Positions 13,557 to 20,511 of a DNA stretch of 27,709 nt are shown here, piece after piece (position 1 is the stretch's first letter; each line of letters starts with the position of its first letter). The notes under the pieces are model-generated. The model searched no databases, was not told where the DNA came from, and saw only the letters and a list, made by a program, of their open reading frames with translations. This DNA comes from JALZAA01 sp035316025. GTDB lineage: Bacteria > Actinomycetota > Acidimicrobiia > IMCC26256 > JACDBD01. Location of the stretch: contig DATFXL010000037.1 in NCBI GenBank assembly GCA_035316025.1, positions 1 through 27,709 of the forward strand, in the 5' to 3' direction. The translations under genes and the position numbers were made by a program.

Positions 13557-14114
13557 GTGGCGGTCATCGACATCGCCGGATTCGTCGCCGACCTCAAGGA
13601 CCATGCGGTCGAGCACGGGTTCCATGTGCACGACGAGCGCCACTTCGTCGAGAGCTATTCACTGCGCCAGACGTGGGAGATCGACATGCACCCCGAGGAG
13701 GGGTGCGAGGGGCCCGTCGACTTGTACCTCTCGCTCGAGGTGGACCCGCGCGTGCTCCTCGGGTTCGAGGACGCGGTGATGGGACGACCGGAGGGCGACG
13801 ACCCGCCCGACGAGTTCCACTTCCCCGTGAACTTCACGTGGGCGCTGCCGCCGCTGCCGCACGGACCGGACCTCCTCCTGCTCGCGACGGAGCTCGCCGG
13901 CCTCGGCGGTCCCGACCTGCCGCTGGAGGTGTCCGCCATCGACTCGATCCCGGCGGCGACCGACGCACCGGAGCGGTCGCTGCGCATCGTCGCCCACCAG
14001 CGCGTCTCGCTCATGCACATCCGTGACGGCGACGCCGTCTCGTGCGACATGCTCGAACGGTGCCTCGCCGTGAGCCGCTACTTGCTGGCCGGCGCCCCCG
14101 ACTGGCTCACCTGA
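13557..14114 (+). CDS. Conserved hypothetical protein, last gene of the mec-rdgB run
   Basis: I do not recognise this 185-residue acidic soluble protein. It starts at GTG 13557, two bases after rdgB, so it is probably co-translated with that operon. Residues 36-75 read RQTWEIDMHPEEGCEGPVDL and LYLSLEVDPRVLLGF, an alternating beta-strand pattern; DEFHFPVNFTWALPPLPHGPD follows, then a helical C-terminus with two cysteines (DAVSCDMLERCLAV). There is no signal peptide or membrane segment. Base composition and codon use are like the neighbours, so it is a real gene. Confidence 0.8.
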   Translation: MAVIDIAGFVADLKDHAVEHGFHVHDERHFVESYSLRQTWEIDMHPEEGCEGPVDLYLSLEVDPRVLLGFEDAVMGRPEGDDPPDEFHFPVNFTWALPPLPHGPDLLLLATELAGLGGPDLPLEVSAIDSIPAATDAPERSLRIVAHQRVSLMHIRDGDAVSCDMLERCLAVSRYLLAGAPDWLT

Positions 14115-14165
14115 GAGCGCGCTGAGAGTCGCCCCGGGCCGCCTCGAAAACGACCGGGGCTCCGG

Positions 14166-14171
14166 TACATT
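14166..14171 (+). promoter_or_regulatory. -10 box of leaderless promoter for the Cys-rich protein gene
   Basis: TACATT lies at -12 to -7 relative to the A of ATG 14178, with no Shine-Dalgarno in the six bases between. Confidence 0.6.
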
Positions 14172-14177
14172 GAGCCC

Positions 14178-14507
14178 ATGCCGATGCGGACGGACTGCCG
14201 CCACTACGAGAGCCGTACGTACCCGACCGGCGAGACGGTCAGGAAGTGCCGGCTCGATCTCGCGCCCGACGCCCCCTGGCGCTGCCCCGACGACTGTCCC
14301 AAGTTCGAGAAGCGGCGCTGGGACGCCGGCTGGCAGTACGGCAGCCTCGGGGAGAAGCCGGCCGAGCGGGAGCCCGAGGGCAGCGACGCGTCTGCGCTCC
14401 TGGACGAGGCCGAGGACATCGTGAACATGGCGGCGCCCGACATCATCTCGGACTTCGAGAAGAAGAGCCGCAAGCGGGGCATCTTCCGCCGGCGCAAGAA
14501 GAAGTAG
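14178..14507 (+). CDS. Small Cys-rich hypothetical protein with basic tail
   Basis: The 109-residue protein has an N-terminal cluster Cys7, His9, Cys24, Cys36 and Cys40 (CRHYESRTYPTGETVRKC, then WRCPDDCPKFEKR), which could bind zinc or an Fe-S cluster. An acidic helical middle and a very basic end (KKSRKRGIFRRRKKK) follow, which could contact nucleic acid. I know no function. The ATG is supported by a leaderless -10 box. The gene converges on tRNA-Leu. Cofactor and nucleic-acid binding are only inferred from the residue pattern. Confidence 0.8.
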   Translation: MPMRTDCRHYESRTYPTGETVRKCRLDLAPDAPWRCPDDCPKFEKRRWDAGWQYGSLGEKPAEREPEGSDASALLDEAEDIVNMAAPDIISDFEKKSRKRGIFRRRKKK

Positions 14508-14538
14508 GGATCGCGCACCGACTCGCGCCCGAACTCGG

Positions 14539-14622
14539 TGCGAGCGGAGGGACTCGAACCCCCAAGCCCCGAAGGGCACCGGCTCCTAAGGCCGGCGCGT
14601 CTGCCAGTTCCGCCACGCTCGC
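14539..14622 (-). tRNA. tRNA-Leu (anticodon UAG)
   Basis: On the minus strand the acceptor GCGAGCG (14622-14616) pairs with CGCTCGC (14546-14540), with A73 at 14539. The anticodon stem CCGGC/GCCGG encloses the loop CTTAGGA, giving anticodon TAG. A long variable arm (TGCCCTTCGGGGCT) is typical of leucine tRNAs, and the T-loop is TTCGAGT. CCA is not encoded (the next bases are CCG). It is 84 nt without CCA. Confidence 0.95.
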
Positions 14623-14656
14623 GTCACCGCCGAGTCTTTCACTCCACGAGGCGCGA

Positions 14657-14662
14657 TAGCGT
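14657..14662 (+). promoter_or_regulatory. Candidate -10 box for the DUF35-thiolase operon
   Basis: TAGCGT would start transcription near 14669, leaving a 15-base leader with an AAGGAGGGG Shine-Dalgarno before ATG 14684. This contrasts with the leaderless genes nearby. Confidence 0.45.
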
Positions 14663-14683
14663 GCCGAAAGACAAGGAGGGGGA

Positions 14684-15082
14684 ATGGGCAAGCAGGTCCC
14701 GATCGTCGACTACCTGGTCCTCGACGACGGCGCGCCGCACCTGATCGCCAACCGGTGCGACAACTGCGGGGCGTTGTATTTCGACCGCCGCAACGCGTGC
14801 GCCAAGTGCAGCGGCCGCTCGTTCTCCAAGCATCGGCTCGCCGACGACGGCACCGTACGAAGCTTCACGATCGTCCACCGCGCCGCGCCGGGTGTCCCGA
14901 CGCCGTACGTCTCGGCGATCGTCGACCTGTCGGGCGGCGGGGTAGTGAAGGCCAACCTGCTGAACGTCGAGCCGAGCCCCGATGACCTGCGGTTCGGGAT
15001 GACGGTCCGCCTGACGACCGTCGTCGCCGGGGTCGACGACGAGGGGACCGAGGCGGTCCAGTTCGGCTACGAGCCGGTCTAG
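14684..15082 (+). CDS. Zn-ribbon/OB-fold protein (DUF35), thiolase partner
   Basis: The 132-residue protein has a rubredoxin-like zinc ribbon with Cys25, Cys28, Cys39 and Cys42 (NRCDNCG ... NACAKCSG). An OB-fold at about 55-130 follows (GTVRSFTIVHRAAPGVPTPYVSAIVDL). Proteins of this family form complexes with thiolase-like enzymes, as in steroid side-chain degradation, where they help bind acyl-CoA. The thiolase gene follows after 17 bases, so the two subunits probably assemble. Strong Shine-Dalgarno AAGGAGGGG. Confidence 0.93.
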   Translation: MGKQVPIVDYLVLDDGAPHLIANRCDNCGALYFDRRNACAKCSGRSFSKHRLADDGTVRSFTIVHRAAPGVPTPYVSAIVDLSGGGVVKANLLNVEPSPDDLRFGMTVRLTTVVAGVDDEGTEAVQFGYEPV

Positions 15083-15099
15083 AGGAGAAGGAGCACACG

Positions 15100-16302
15100 A
15101 TGGCGGAACGGGACGTCTGGATCCTGGGCGCGTCGATGACGAAGTTCGGGCGCTACCCCGACAAGGACCTGATCGACCTCGGCGCCGAGTCGGCGCTGGC
15201 GGCGCTCGACGATGCCGGCGTGACGATGGCCGACATGGACGTCATGGGCGCCGGCAACCTCATGGAGGCGGCGAGCGGCGTCGGGCAGCGCATCCAGAAG
15301 CAGGTTGGCCAGAACGGCGTGCCCGTCTACAACGTCGCCAACGCGTGCGCGACCGGAGCCACGGCCATCCGCTGCGCCTACATGGCGATCAAGTCGGGCG
15401 AGGCCGACATGGGCATCGCCGTCGGGCTCGAGAAGATGGGCAAGGCCGGGCTGCTCGGCAGCGCCGCCCGTTCCGACAGGAACGTGTTCGAGCCGTCGGG
15501 CCGGTACGGCTCCGTCATGAGCGTCGAGGGACGCATCGGCACCACGCTCATGCCGGGCGTGTTCGCCCAGGCGGGAATGGAGTACGCCAACGAGCACGGC
15601 GGCGTCGGGTTCGAACAGTTCGCCAAGGTTGCCGAGAAGAACCATGCCCATTCCACGCTCAACCCCCTGGCGCAGTACCAGAAGGAGTTCTCGCTCGACG
15701 AGGTGATGGGCGCCGAGATGATGGCGTACCCGAACACGCTGCTGATGTGCTGCCCGACCGGTGACGGAAGCGCCGCGCTCGTCCTCGTGTCGGAGGAGAA
15801 GCTGGCGACGCTGTCCGACGACCAGCGCAAGCGGGCGGTGAAGATCTCGGCGTCGGTCATGACCTCCGACCCGTGGACCGAGACCGACCAGGTCCAGCCG
15901 GACGTGAACACGCTCACGCGCAATGCAGCCAACGAGGCGTACGAGACCGCCGGCGTCGACCCGTCGGACCTCGACCTCGTCGAGCTGCACGACTGCTTCG
16001 CCACGGCCGAGCTCATCCACTACGACAACCTCGGGCTCTGCAAGCCGGGCGAGGCGGGCAAGTTCATCGAGGAGCGCGGTCCGTGGCGCGACGGCGAGAC
16101 GCCCGTCAACGTGTCGGGAGGCTTGATCTCGAAGGGCCACCCGCTCGGCGCCACCGGTGTGGCCAACCTCTACGAGGTCGCGACGCATCTGCGCGGCGAG
16201 GCGGGGGACCGTCAGATCGAGGACGCGAAGGTGGGGCTCACGCACGTGATCGGTCTCGGCTCGGCGTGCGCGGTGCACGTCCTCGAGAAGGCGACCGTCT
16301 GA
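15100..16302 (+). CDS. Thiolase-family protein (acetyl-CoA acetyltransferase / SCPx-like)
   Basis: The 400-residue protein has the thiolase fold with nucleophile Cys83 in NVANACATGATAI. The catalytic His297 is in HDCF (297-300), and GHPLGATG at 346-353 supplies the second conserved histidine. The C-terminal GLGSACAVHVL is less canonical, but a cysteine is present at 390. The HDCF motif places it with SCPx/lipid-transfer-type thiolases that act on bulky acyl-CoAs with a DUF35 partner, which is the upstream gene here. The substrate cannot be told; fatty-acid or sterol-type beta-ketoacyl-CoA is likely. Shine-Dalgarno GAGGAGAAGGAG precedes the ATG. Confidence 0.93.
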   Translation: MAERDVWILGASMTKFGRYPDKDLIDLGAESALAALDDAGVTMADMDVMGAGNLMEAASGVGQRIQKQVGQNGVPVYNVANACATGATAIRCAYMAIKSGEADMGIAVGLEKMGKAGLLGSAARSDRNVFEPSGRYGSVMSVEGRIGTTLMPGVFAQAGMEYANEHGGVGFEQFAKVAEKNHAHSTLNPLAQYQKEFSLDEVMGAEMMAYPNTLLMCCPTGDGSAALVLVSEEKLATLSDDQRKRAVKISASVMTSDPWTETDQVQPDVNTLTRNAANEAYETAGVDPSDLDLVELHDCFATAELIHYDNLGLCKPGEAGKFIEERGPWRDGETPVNVSGGLISKGHPLGATGVANLYEVATHLRGEAGDRQIEDAKVGLTHVIGLGSACAVHVLEKATV

Positions 16303-16314
16303 GGGACCCGTCCG

Positions 16315-16923
16315 GTGGCCAGGCTGCCGCTCGTCGATCCGGAAGATGGATCCGCCGACGAACGCGCCCGACGAATCCTCGGTGCGATCCGCGCCGGGAC
16401 CGGGCGTGACTACAACGTGTTCCGGGCTGTGGCGAACCATCCGGCGCTGCTCGAGGCGCTGGCGTCCTTTTCGGGGTCGGCGTACTACCTGAATTCCCTG
16501 CGACCGTCGCACCGCGAGCTTGCGTATCTCACCGCATCCGTCGTCAACGAGTGCCATTACTGAGTGCCCACTCACATCGCGCTCGGTCGGAGCGCGGGAT
16601 TGAGCGACCAGCAGCTCGCGCACCTCACGGACACGCCACTGCCTTCGGACGTCTATGACGATGCCGAACGCGCGATCGTCGAGTACGCGCGCCGCTCCAC
16701 GGGTATGGAGCAGATCACGGACGATCTCTTCGCTCGTCTTCGCGACCACCTCTCGATCGAACAGGTCATGGAGCTTTGTTTCACGGTCGGGGTCGCCAAT
16801 GTCATCAACCGCTTCCATGCCACGTTCCTGACCGACGTCGACCCCGCGACGCTGCAGGAGCTGGGTGAGGATCCGCCGGTGCGCTTGCCGTCCGGTCCCG
16901 ACTCGCGGCCCGGCGTGATCTAG
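16315..16923 (+). CDS. AhpD-like selenoprotein (CxxU), read through TGA at 16561-16563
   Basis: The frame from GTG 16315 meets TGA at codon 83 and then runs on in the same frame to TAG at 16923, 202 residues in all. Around the TGA the protein reads NEC-HY-U-VPTHIALGR: Cys80-x-x-Sec83-x3-His87, the exact CxxCxxxH active site of AhpD/carboxymuconolactone-decarboxylase-type reductases. In M. tuberculosis AhpD the second cysteine is the catalytic one. The residues before (HRELAYLTASVVNEC) and after (SAGLSDQQLAHLTD) are ordinary family sequence, so this is one gene, not two. A perfect 7-bp hairpin follows at SECIS distance. The role is probably thiol or peroxide redox chemistry with the adjacent peroxiredoxin. 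GTG is 12 bases after the thiolase stop. SelA/B/C/D are not in the window. Confidence 0.88.
16578..16596 (+). promoter_or_regulatory. Predicted SECIS hairpin of the AhpD-like gene
   Basis: CGCGCTC (16578-16584) and GAGCGCG (16590-16596) form seven perfect pairs around a 5-base loop GGTCG. The first loop G is 22 bases after the last base of the TGA. Bacterial SECIS elements sit within the coding region just after the UGA, with an apical loop containing G/GU about 16-37 bases away, so size, distance and loop fit. Confidence 0.75.
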
Positions 16924-16926
16924 AGT
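16921..16926 (+). promoter_or_regulatory. -10 box of leaderless prx promoter (contains the upstream stop codon)
   Basis: TAGAGT lies at -12 to -7 relative to the A of ATG 16933. Its first three bases are the TAG stop of the AhpD-like gene. Confidence 0.6.
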
Positions 16927-16932
16927 CCGCCC

Positions 16933-17394
16933 ATGCTCCAAGCCGGAACCGAAGCGCCGGACTTCACCGCTCCCGACCAGGACGGCAATCCGGTCACGTT
17001 GTCGGATCTTCGCGGCCGTTGGGTGCTGCTGTGGTGGTACCCGATGGCCGACACCCCCGGCTGAACGATCGAGGGGAAAGGCCTGCGTGACCAGGCCGCC
17101 GACTACGAGGCGATGGACTGCGAGATCCTCGGGATCAGCTTCGATGCTCCCGACGCGAACAAGGCGTTCCGGGAGAAGTACGACTTCCCGTTCCGGCTGC
17201 TGTCCGACTACGACGAGCAGATCGGCGTGAAATACGAGACGCGTGATCCGGGCACGGACAAGGTCAGCTTCGCGAAGCGGCTGAGCTACCTGATCGATGC
17301 CGACGGCGTCATCCGCAAGTCCTACGAAGTGGCCGACATCCCGGCCCACCCGGCCGAGGTGCTGGCGGAGCTGTACGAGCTGCGGAACGCCTAG
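16933..17394 (+). CDS. Selenocysteine peroxiredoxin (Bcp/PrxQ type), TGA at 17062-17064
   Basis: From ATG 16933 the frame reads AGTEAPDFTAPDQDG ... VLLWWYPMADTPG, then TGA at codon 44, then TIEGKGLRDQAADYE and on to TAG at 17394 (153 residues). Family members have DTPGCT here, with the peroxidatic cysteine at exactly this codon, so the TGA is read as Sec44. The usual resolving cysteine five residues later is Gly; the only other cysteine is Cys63. A 1-Sec mechanism using an external reductant is therefore likely, and the AhpD-like selenoprotein upstream is the obvious candidate. A 6-bp hairpin lies 16 bases after the TGA. It probably reduces peroxides in the cytosol. It has its own leaderless promoter. 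Confidence 0.9.
17080..17097 (+). promoter_or_regulatory. Predicted SECIS hairpin of the peroxiredoxin gene
   Basis: GGCCTG (17080-17085) and CAGGCC (17092-17097) form six perfect pairs around the loop CGTGAC, which contains GU. The loop G at 17087 is 23 bases after the last base of the TGA, almost the same distance as in the upstream gene. Confidence 0.7.
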
Positions 17395-17422
17395 CTGACG
17401 TGCGCGCCGACGAGCGCGTGCC

Positions 17423-18199
17423 TCAGATCGCCGTCCACCCTCCGTCGACAGAGAGCACCTGCCCGGTGACGAAGCTGCTGGCGTCGGAGGCGAGGAACAG
17501 GAGCGCGCCGTCGAGCTCGTGCTCGTCGCCGCCCCGGCCCATGGGAGTGCGACCGCGAATCCAGCGCTCCGAACGCTCGTCGCCGAACATCCGACCCTCC
17601 GTCATCTCGGTGCGGAACCAGCCCGGCGCCAAGGTGTTCACGCGCACCCCCTTGCGCGCCCACTGCGCCGCCAGCTCGCGCGTCAGGTTGACCAGCCCGC
17701 CCTTCGACGCCGCGTAGCTCGCCATCGGGATCTGACCCACCCCCACCAGACCCCAGAGCGAGGCCACGTTCACGATCGTGCCGCCCCGCCCCGTCTCGAC
17801 CATCGACCGCGCTGCGAGCTGTGACAGGGCGAAGGGAGCGACCAGGTTCACCTCGAGGACCCCACGGAACGCGTCGGCAGGCTCCTCGAGCGCCGCCGCG
17901 AACACATGCATCCCTGCGTTGTTCACGAGAAGATCGACGACGCCGAACCGATCGAGGGTCGCGTCGACCAGCGCGCGCGGCGCATCGCGGTCCGATAGAT
18001 CGCACGCGACCGGGAGGGCATCGCCGAGCTCGACCGCGAGCTTCTCGAGCCGGTCGAGGCGCCGTGCCGCGAGCACCACACGGGCGCCCGCCCCGTCGAG
18101 CACCCGCGCGAACCGGGTGCCCAGCCCCGAGCTGGCGCCGGTCACGATCGCGACGCGGCCGTCGAGACGGAATCCGGCCAGGGGATCGAGCGACGGCAC
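17423..18199 (-). CDS. SDR-family NAD(P)-dependent oxidoreductase
   Basis: The 258-residue classical short-chain dehydrogenase has the cofactor loop TGASSGLG, the NNAG motif, the catalytic Ser region (NVASLWG), the Tyr-x3-Lys pair in SYAASKGG and the C-terminal SVDGGW. Asp-Leu in VACDLSD after the second strand is usual for adenine binding. The substrate cannot be predicted. GTG 18199 is chosen because TACACT at 18211-18206 places +1 on it; longer upstream reading of the frame has no support. It converges on the peroxiredoxin gene with 28 bases between the stops. Confidence 0.93.
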   Translation of the reverse strand: MPSLDPLAGFRLDGRVAIVTGASSGLGTRFARVLDGAGARVVLAARRLDRLEKLAVELGDALPVACDLSDRDAPRALVDATLDRFGVVDLLVNNAGMHVFAAALEEPADAFRGVLEVNLVAPFALSQLAARSMVETGRGGTIVNVASLWGLVGVGQIPMASYAASKGGLVNLTRELAAQWARKGVRVNTLAPGWFRTEMTEGRMFGDERSERWIRGRTPMGRGGDEHELDGALLFLASDASSFVTGQVLSVDGGWTAI

Positions 18200-18205
18200 G
18201 GCGGC

Positions 18206-18211
18206 AGTGTA
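18206..18211 (-). promoter_or_regulatory. -10 box of leaderless SDR promoter
   Basis: TACACT on the minus strand, six bases before the GTG. The 18-base string TACACTGCCGCCGTGCCG, covering -10 box, spacer and first codons, is repeated exactly at the GT-C gene start (21988-21971). Confidence 0.65.
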
Positions 18212-18365
18212 CGAGGACGCGGTCGGCCACAGCTTGACGCTGCCGGTCTGCGGCCGTTTGACTCGCACCGCATGCGCCGCCGGAGCTGCCTCGTCGCGCT
18301 CGCGCCGCGTCGCGGCGACGCGTTCTGTGCCTGCTTCCCTGGATTCGGCGTCAGCGGCTGAGAAC

Positions 18366-19187
18366 GTGCGCCCTCGGCGGACGAGCCGCCCGCTGCTGTC
18401 GCCCGGCCTCGACGAAGCCGACAAGTCCGCCATCGCTGCGTTCCACGCCCGGTACGGACAGGTTCGGCTCACACCCGTCGTCGTGGTCATCGCCGCGTAC
18501 GAAGAGGAGGCGTCGATCGGCTTCGTCCTCGACGAGCTGCCCGCCGAAGCTTGCGGTCTTCGCGTGAGTTGCATCGTCGTCGTCGACGGCGACACCGACG
18601 GCACGGGGGCCGTCGCCCGCGCGCGGGGCGCATACGTGTGCATCTTCCCGACGAACCGTGGGCACGGAACCGCGCTGCGTGTCGGATACACCCTCGCCCG
18701 TGACTCGGGCGCACGGTTCATCGTCACGACGGACGCAGACGGGCAGTACATGGGAAGCCAGATCGAAGCGGTGCTCGCGCCCGTTGTTGCCGGGACCGCC
18801 GACTTCTCCGTGGGCTCGCGGTGGCTCGGGCGTCAGGAGACGACCGACCCGGTTCGCAGACTCGGGTCACGGTTCTTCGCCGGACTCGCGACGCTGCTCA
18901 CGGGTGAACACATCACGGACACGTCATCGGGCTTGCGGGCGATGACGGCCGAGGTCGCCGCATCGGTGACGCTTCGCCAACCGCAGTACCAGACGTCAGA
19001 GCTCCTGATGGAGGCGTTGGGTAAGGGGTTTCGCTACGCCGAAGTTCCGATGACCATGCGGAAACGGCTGCATGGACAGACGAAGAAGGGGTGGTGGCCG
19101 CTCTACGGCTTCCGATACGCGCGCGTGCTGACGACGACCTGGGTTCGCGAGCGGCGACGGCGGAAGCGGGCGGGGACGGATTCCTGA
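18366..19187 (+). CDS. Glycosyltransferase family 2 (dolichol/polyprenyl-phosphate sugar synthase-like)
   Basis: From GTG 18366 the protein has 273 residues and a GT-A fold: VVVVIAAYEEEASIGFVLDEL, then VVDGDTDGT, NRGHGTALRVGYTLA and the nucleotide-sugar motif TTDADGQYM. GSRWLGRQE and SSGLRAM follow, as in DPM1-like enzymes. No C-terminal membrane segment is visible. It probably loads a sugar on a lipid carrier for the membrane protein encoded at 20471-21976. The start is uncertain: GTG 18327 is in frame upstream and neither has a clear Shine-Dalgarno or -10 box. Confidence 0.88.
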   Translation: MRPRRTSRPLLSPGLDEADKSAIAAFHARYGQVRLTPVVVVIAAYEEEASIGFVLDELPAEACGLRVSCIVVVDGDTDGTGAVARARGAYVCIFPTNRGHGTALRVGYTLARDSGARFIVTTDADGQYMGSQIEAVLAPVVAGTADFSVGSRWLGRQETTDPVRRLGSRFFAGLATLLTGEHITDTSSGLRAMTAEVAASVTLRQPQYQTSELLMEALGKGFRYAEVPMTMRKRLHGQTKKGWWPLYGFRYARVLTTTWVRERRRRKRAGTDS

Positions 19188-19344
19188 CAAACCGGGTCAC
19201 GAATCTGCCGTCGGCGCCGCGAAGCCATCACCTTCCCGAAACCGAGCTCTCAAGATCGCGTGGTAAGAAGATGTTGGCTCATCCGGAGCCGGCGGACCGT
19301 CCCAGCCAACGGCGCACGAAAGTTCGCGGGTGGAGGAGACCGGC

Positions 19345-20511
19345 GTGCGGATCTTGATCCTTGGCGGCGACGGGTACCTCGGCTGGCCGACCGCGTTGCA
19401 TCTCTCCGAACGTGGTCACGACGTCGCGATCGGAGACAACTTCGTTCGCCGTCAGTACGACCACGAGATTGGCGTCGAGAGCCTCGTTCCTATCGAGCCG
19501 CTGCATACGCGAACGCGGGTCTGGCGTGAGCTGACCGGTCTGAGTATCGACACGTTCGTCGTCGATCTGACCGACGCCGCGGCGACGTTCGCCATGATCG
19601 AGCAATTCCGACCGGACACGATCATCCATTTCGCCGAGCAGCGTGCCGCGCCGTACTCGATGATCGACCGCGAGCACGCCGTGTACACGCAGCACAACAA
19701 CGTCATCGGGACGCTGAACGTGCTCTACGCCATCCAGGAGCTCGATCCCGAGATCCACCTGGTCAAGCTCGGGACGATGGGCGAGTACGGCACGCCCAAC
19801 ATCGAAATCGAGGAGGGGTGGCTCGAGGTCACGCACAAGGGCCGCAGCGATCGCGTGCTGTACCCGAAGCGGCCCGGATCCTTCTACCACCTGTCGAAGG
19901 TGCACGACAGCCACAACATCGAGTTCGCGTGCCGGGTCTGGGGTCTCCGCGCCACCGACCTCAACCAGGGCGTCGTGTACGGCCAGCAGACGTCGCAGAC
20001 GGCCATCGACGAGCGCCTGGCGACCCGGTTCGACTACGACGCCATCTTCGGAACGGTGCTCAACCGATTCGTCGTCCAAGCGGTGCTCGGCGAGCCGCTC
20101 ACGATCTACGGCGAAGGCGGACAGACCCGCGGCGTGATCGACATCCGCGACACAGTGGAATGCCTGCGGATCACGTCGGAGCAGCCTGCGGCGCGGAGCG
20201 AGTTCCGTGTCTTCAACCAGATGACCGAGAGCTTCACGGTGACCGAGATCGCCAAGGTCGTCGCCACTGCGTACTCGGGCGAGGTCGGCATCGAGAACCT
20301 CGACAACCCCCGGGTCGAATCGGAGATGCACTACTACGGCGTCGTGCACAGCGGTCTCGTGGAGCTCGGTCTCACGCCGCACGGCCTGTCGGAGACGCTG
20401 ATCACCTCGATGTTCGAGGTCGCCGAGCGCTACAAGAGCCGCGTCGACCGGGATGCGCTGCTCCCGCTCGTCAACTGGCGGCGGACAGCGAATCGAATTC
20501 GCCCGTCGTAG
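19345..20511 (+). CDS. UDP-sulfoquinovose synthase (SqdB/SQD1-like)
   Basis: The 388-residue extended SDR closely follows plant SQD1 and bacterial SqdB, which make UDP-sulfoquinovose from UDP-glucose and sulfite. Motifs include the NAD loop GGDGYLGW at 7-14, DNFVRRQYDH, HFAEQRAAPYSMID, VYTQHNNVIGTLNVLYAI, the catalytic KLGTMGEYGTPNI (Thr144, Glu147) and Tyr181-x3-Lys185 in FYHLSKVHDSHNI. RATDLNQGVVYG, GGQTRGVIDIRDTV and EFRVFNQMTE follow. The match to SQD1-specific blocks separates it from UDP-glucose epimerases. The final transferase (SqdX/SQD2) is not recognised in the window. GTG 19345 has GGAGGAG six bases upstream. Confidence 0.93.
   Translation: MRILILGGDGYLGWPTALHLSERGHDVAIGDNFVRRQYDHEIGVESLVPIEPLHTRTRVWRELTGLSIDTFVVDLTDAAATFAMIEQFRPDTIIHFAEQRAAPYSMIDREHAVYTQHNNVIGTLNVLYAIQELDPEIHLVKLGTMGEYGTPNIEIEEGWLEVTHKGRSDRVLYPKRPGSFYHLSKVHDSHNIEFACRVWGLRATDLNQGVVYGQQTSQTAIDERLATRFDYDAIFGTVLNRFVVQAVLGEPLTIYGEGGQTRGVIDIRDTVECLRITSEQPAARSEFRVFNQMTESFTVTEIAKVVATAYSGEVGIENLDNPRVESEMHYYGVVHSGLVELGLTPHGLSETLITSMFEVAERYKSRVDRDALLPLVNWRRTANRIRPS

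Noticed and set aside
16564..16923. Second half of the AhpD-like gene as a separate protein starting at GTG 16564
   Set aside because: The GTG directly follows the TGA in the same frame, has no Shine-Dalgarno, and the two halves form one continuous AhpD-like domain split exactly at the active site.
17113..17394. Peroxiredoxin fragment as a 5'-truncated gene or pseudogene
   Set aside because: The upstream 43 codons are perfect family sequence in the same frame, and the only defect is TGA at the catalytic position with a hairpin after it. Selenocysteine explains this better than decay.
17395..17422. GC-rich hairpin between the convergent prx and SDR stops as a terminator
   Set aside because: Only five G-C pairs plus wobble pairs and no T-run on either strand; too weak to call.
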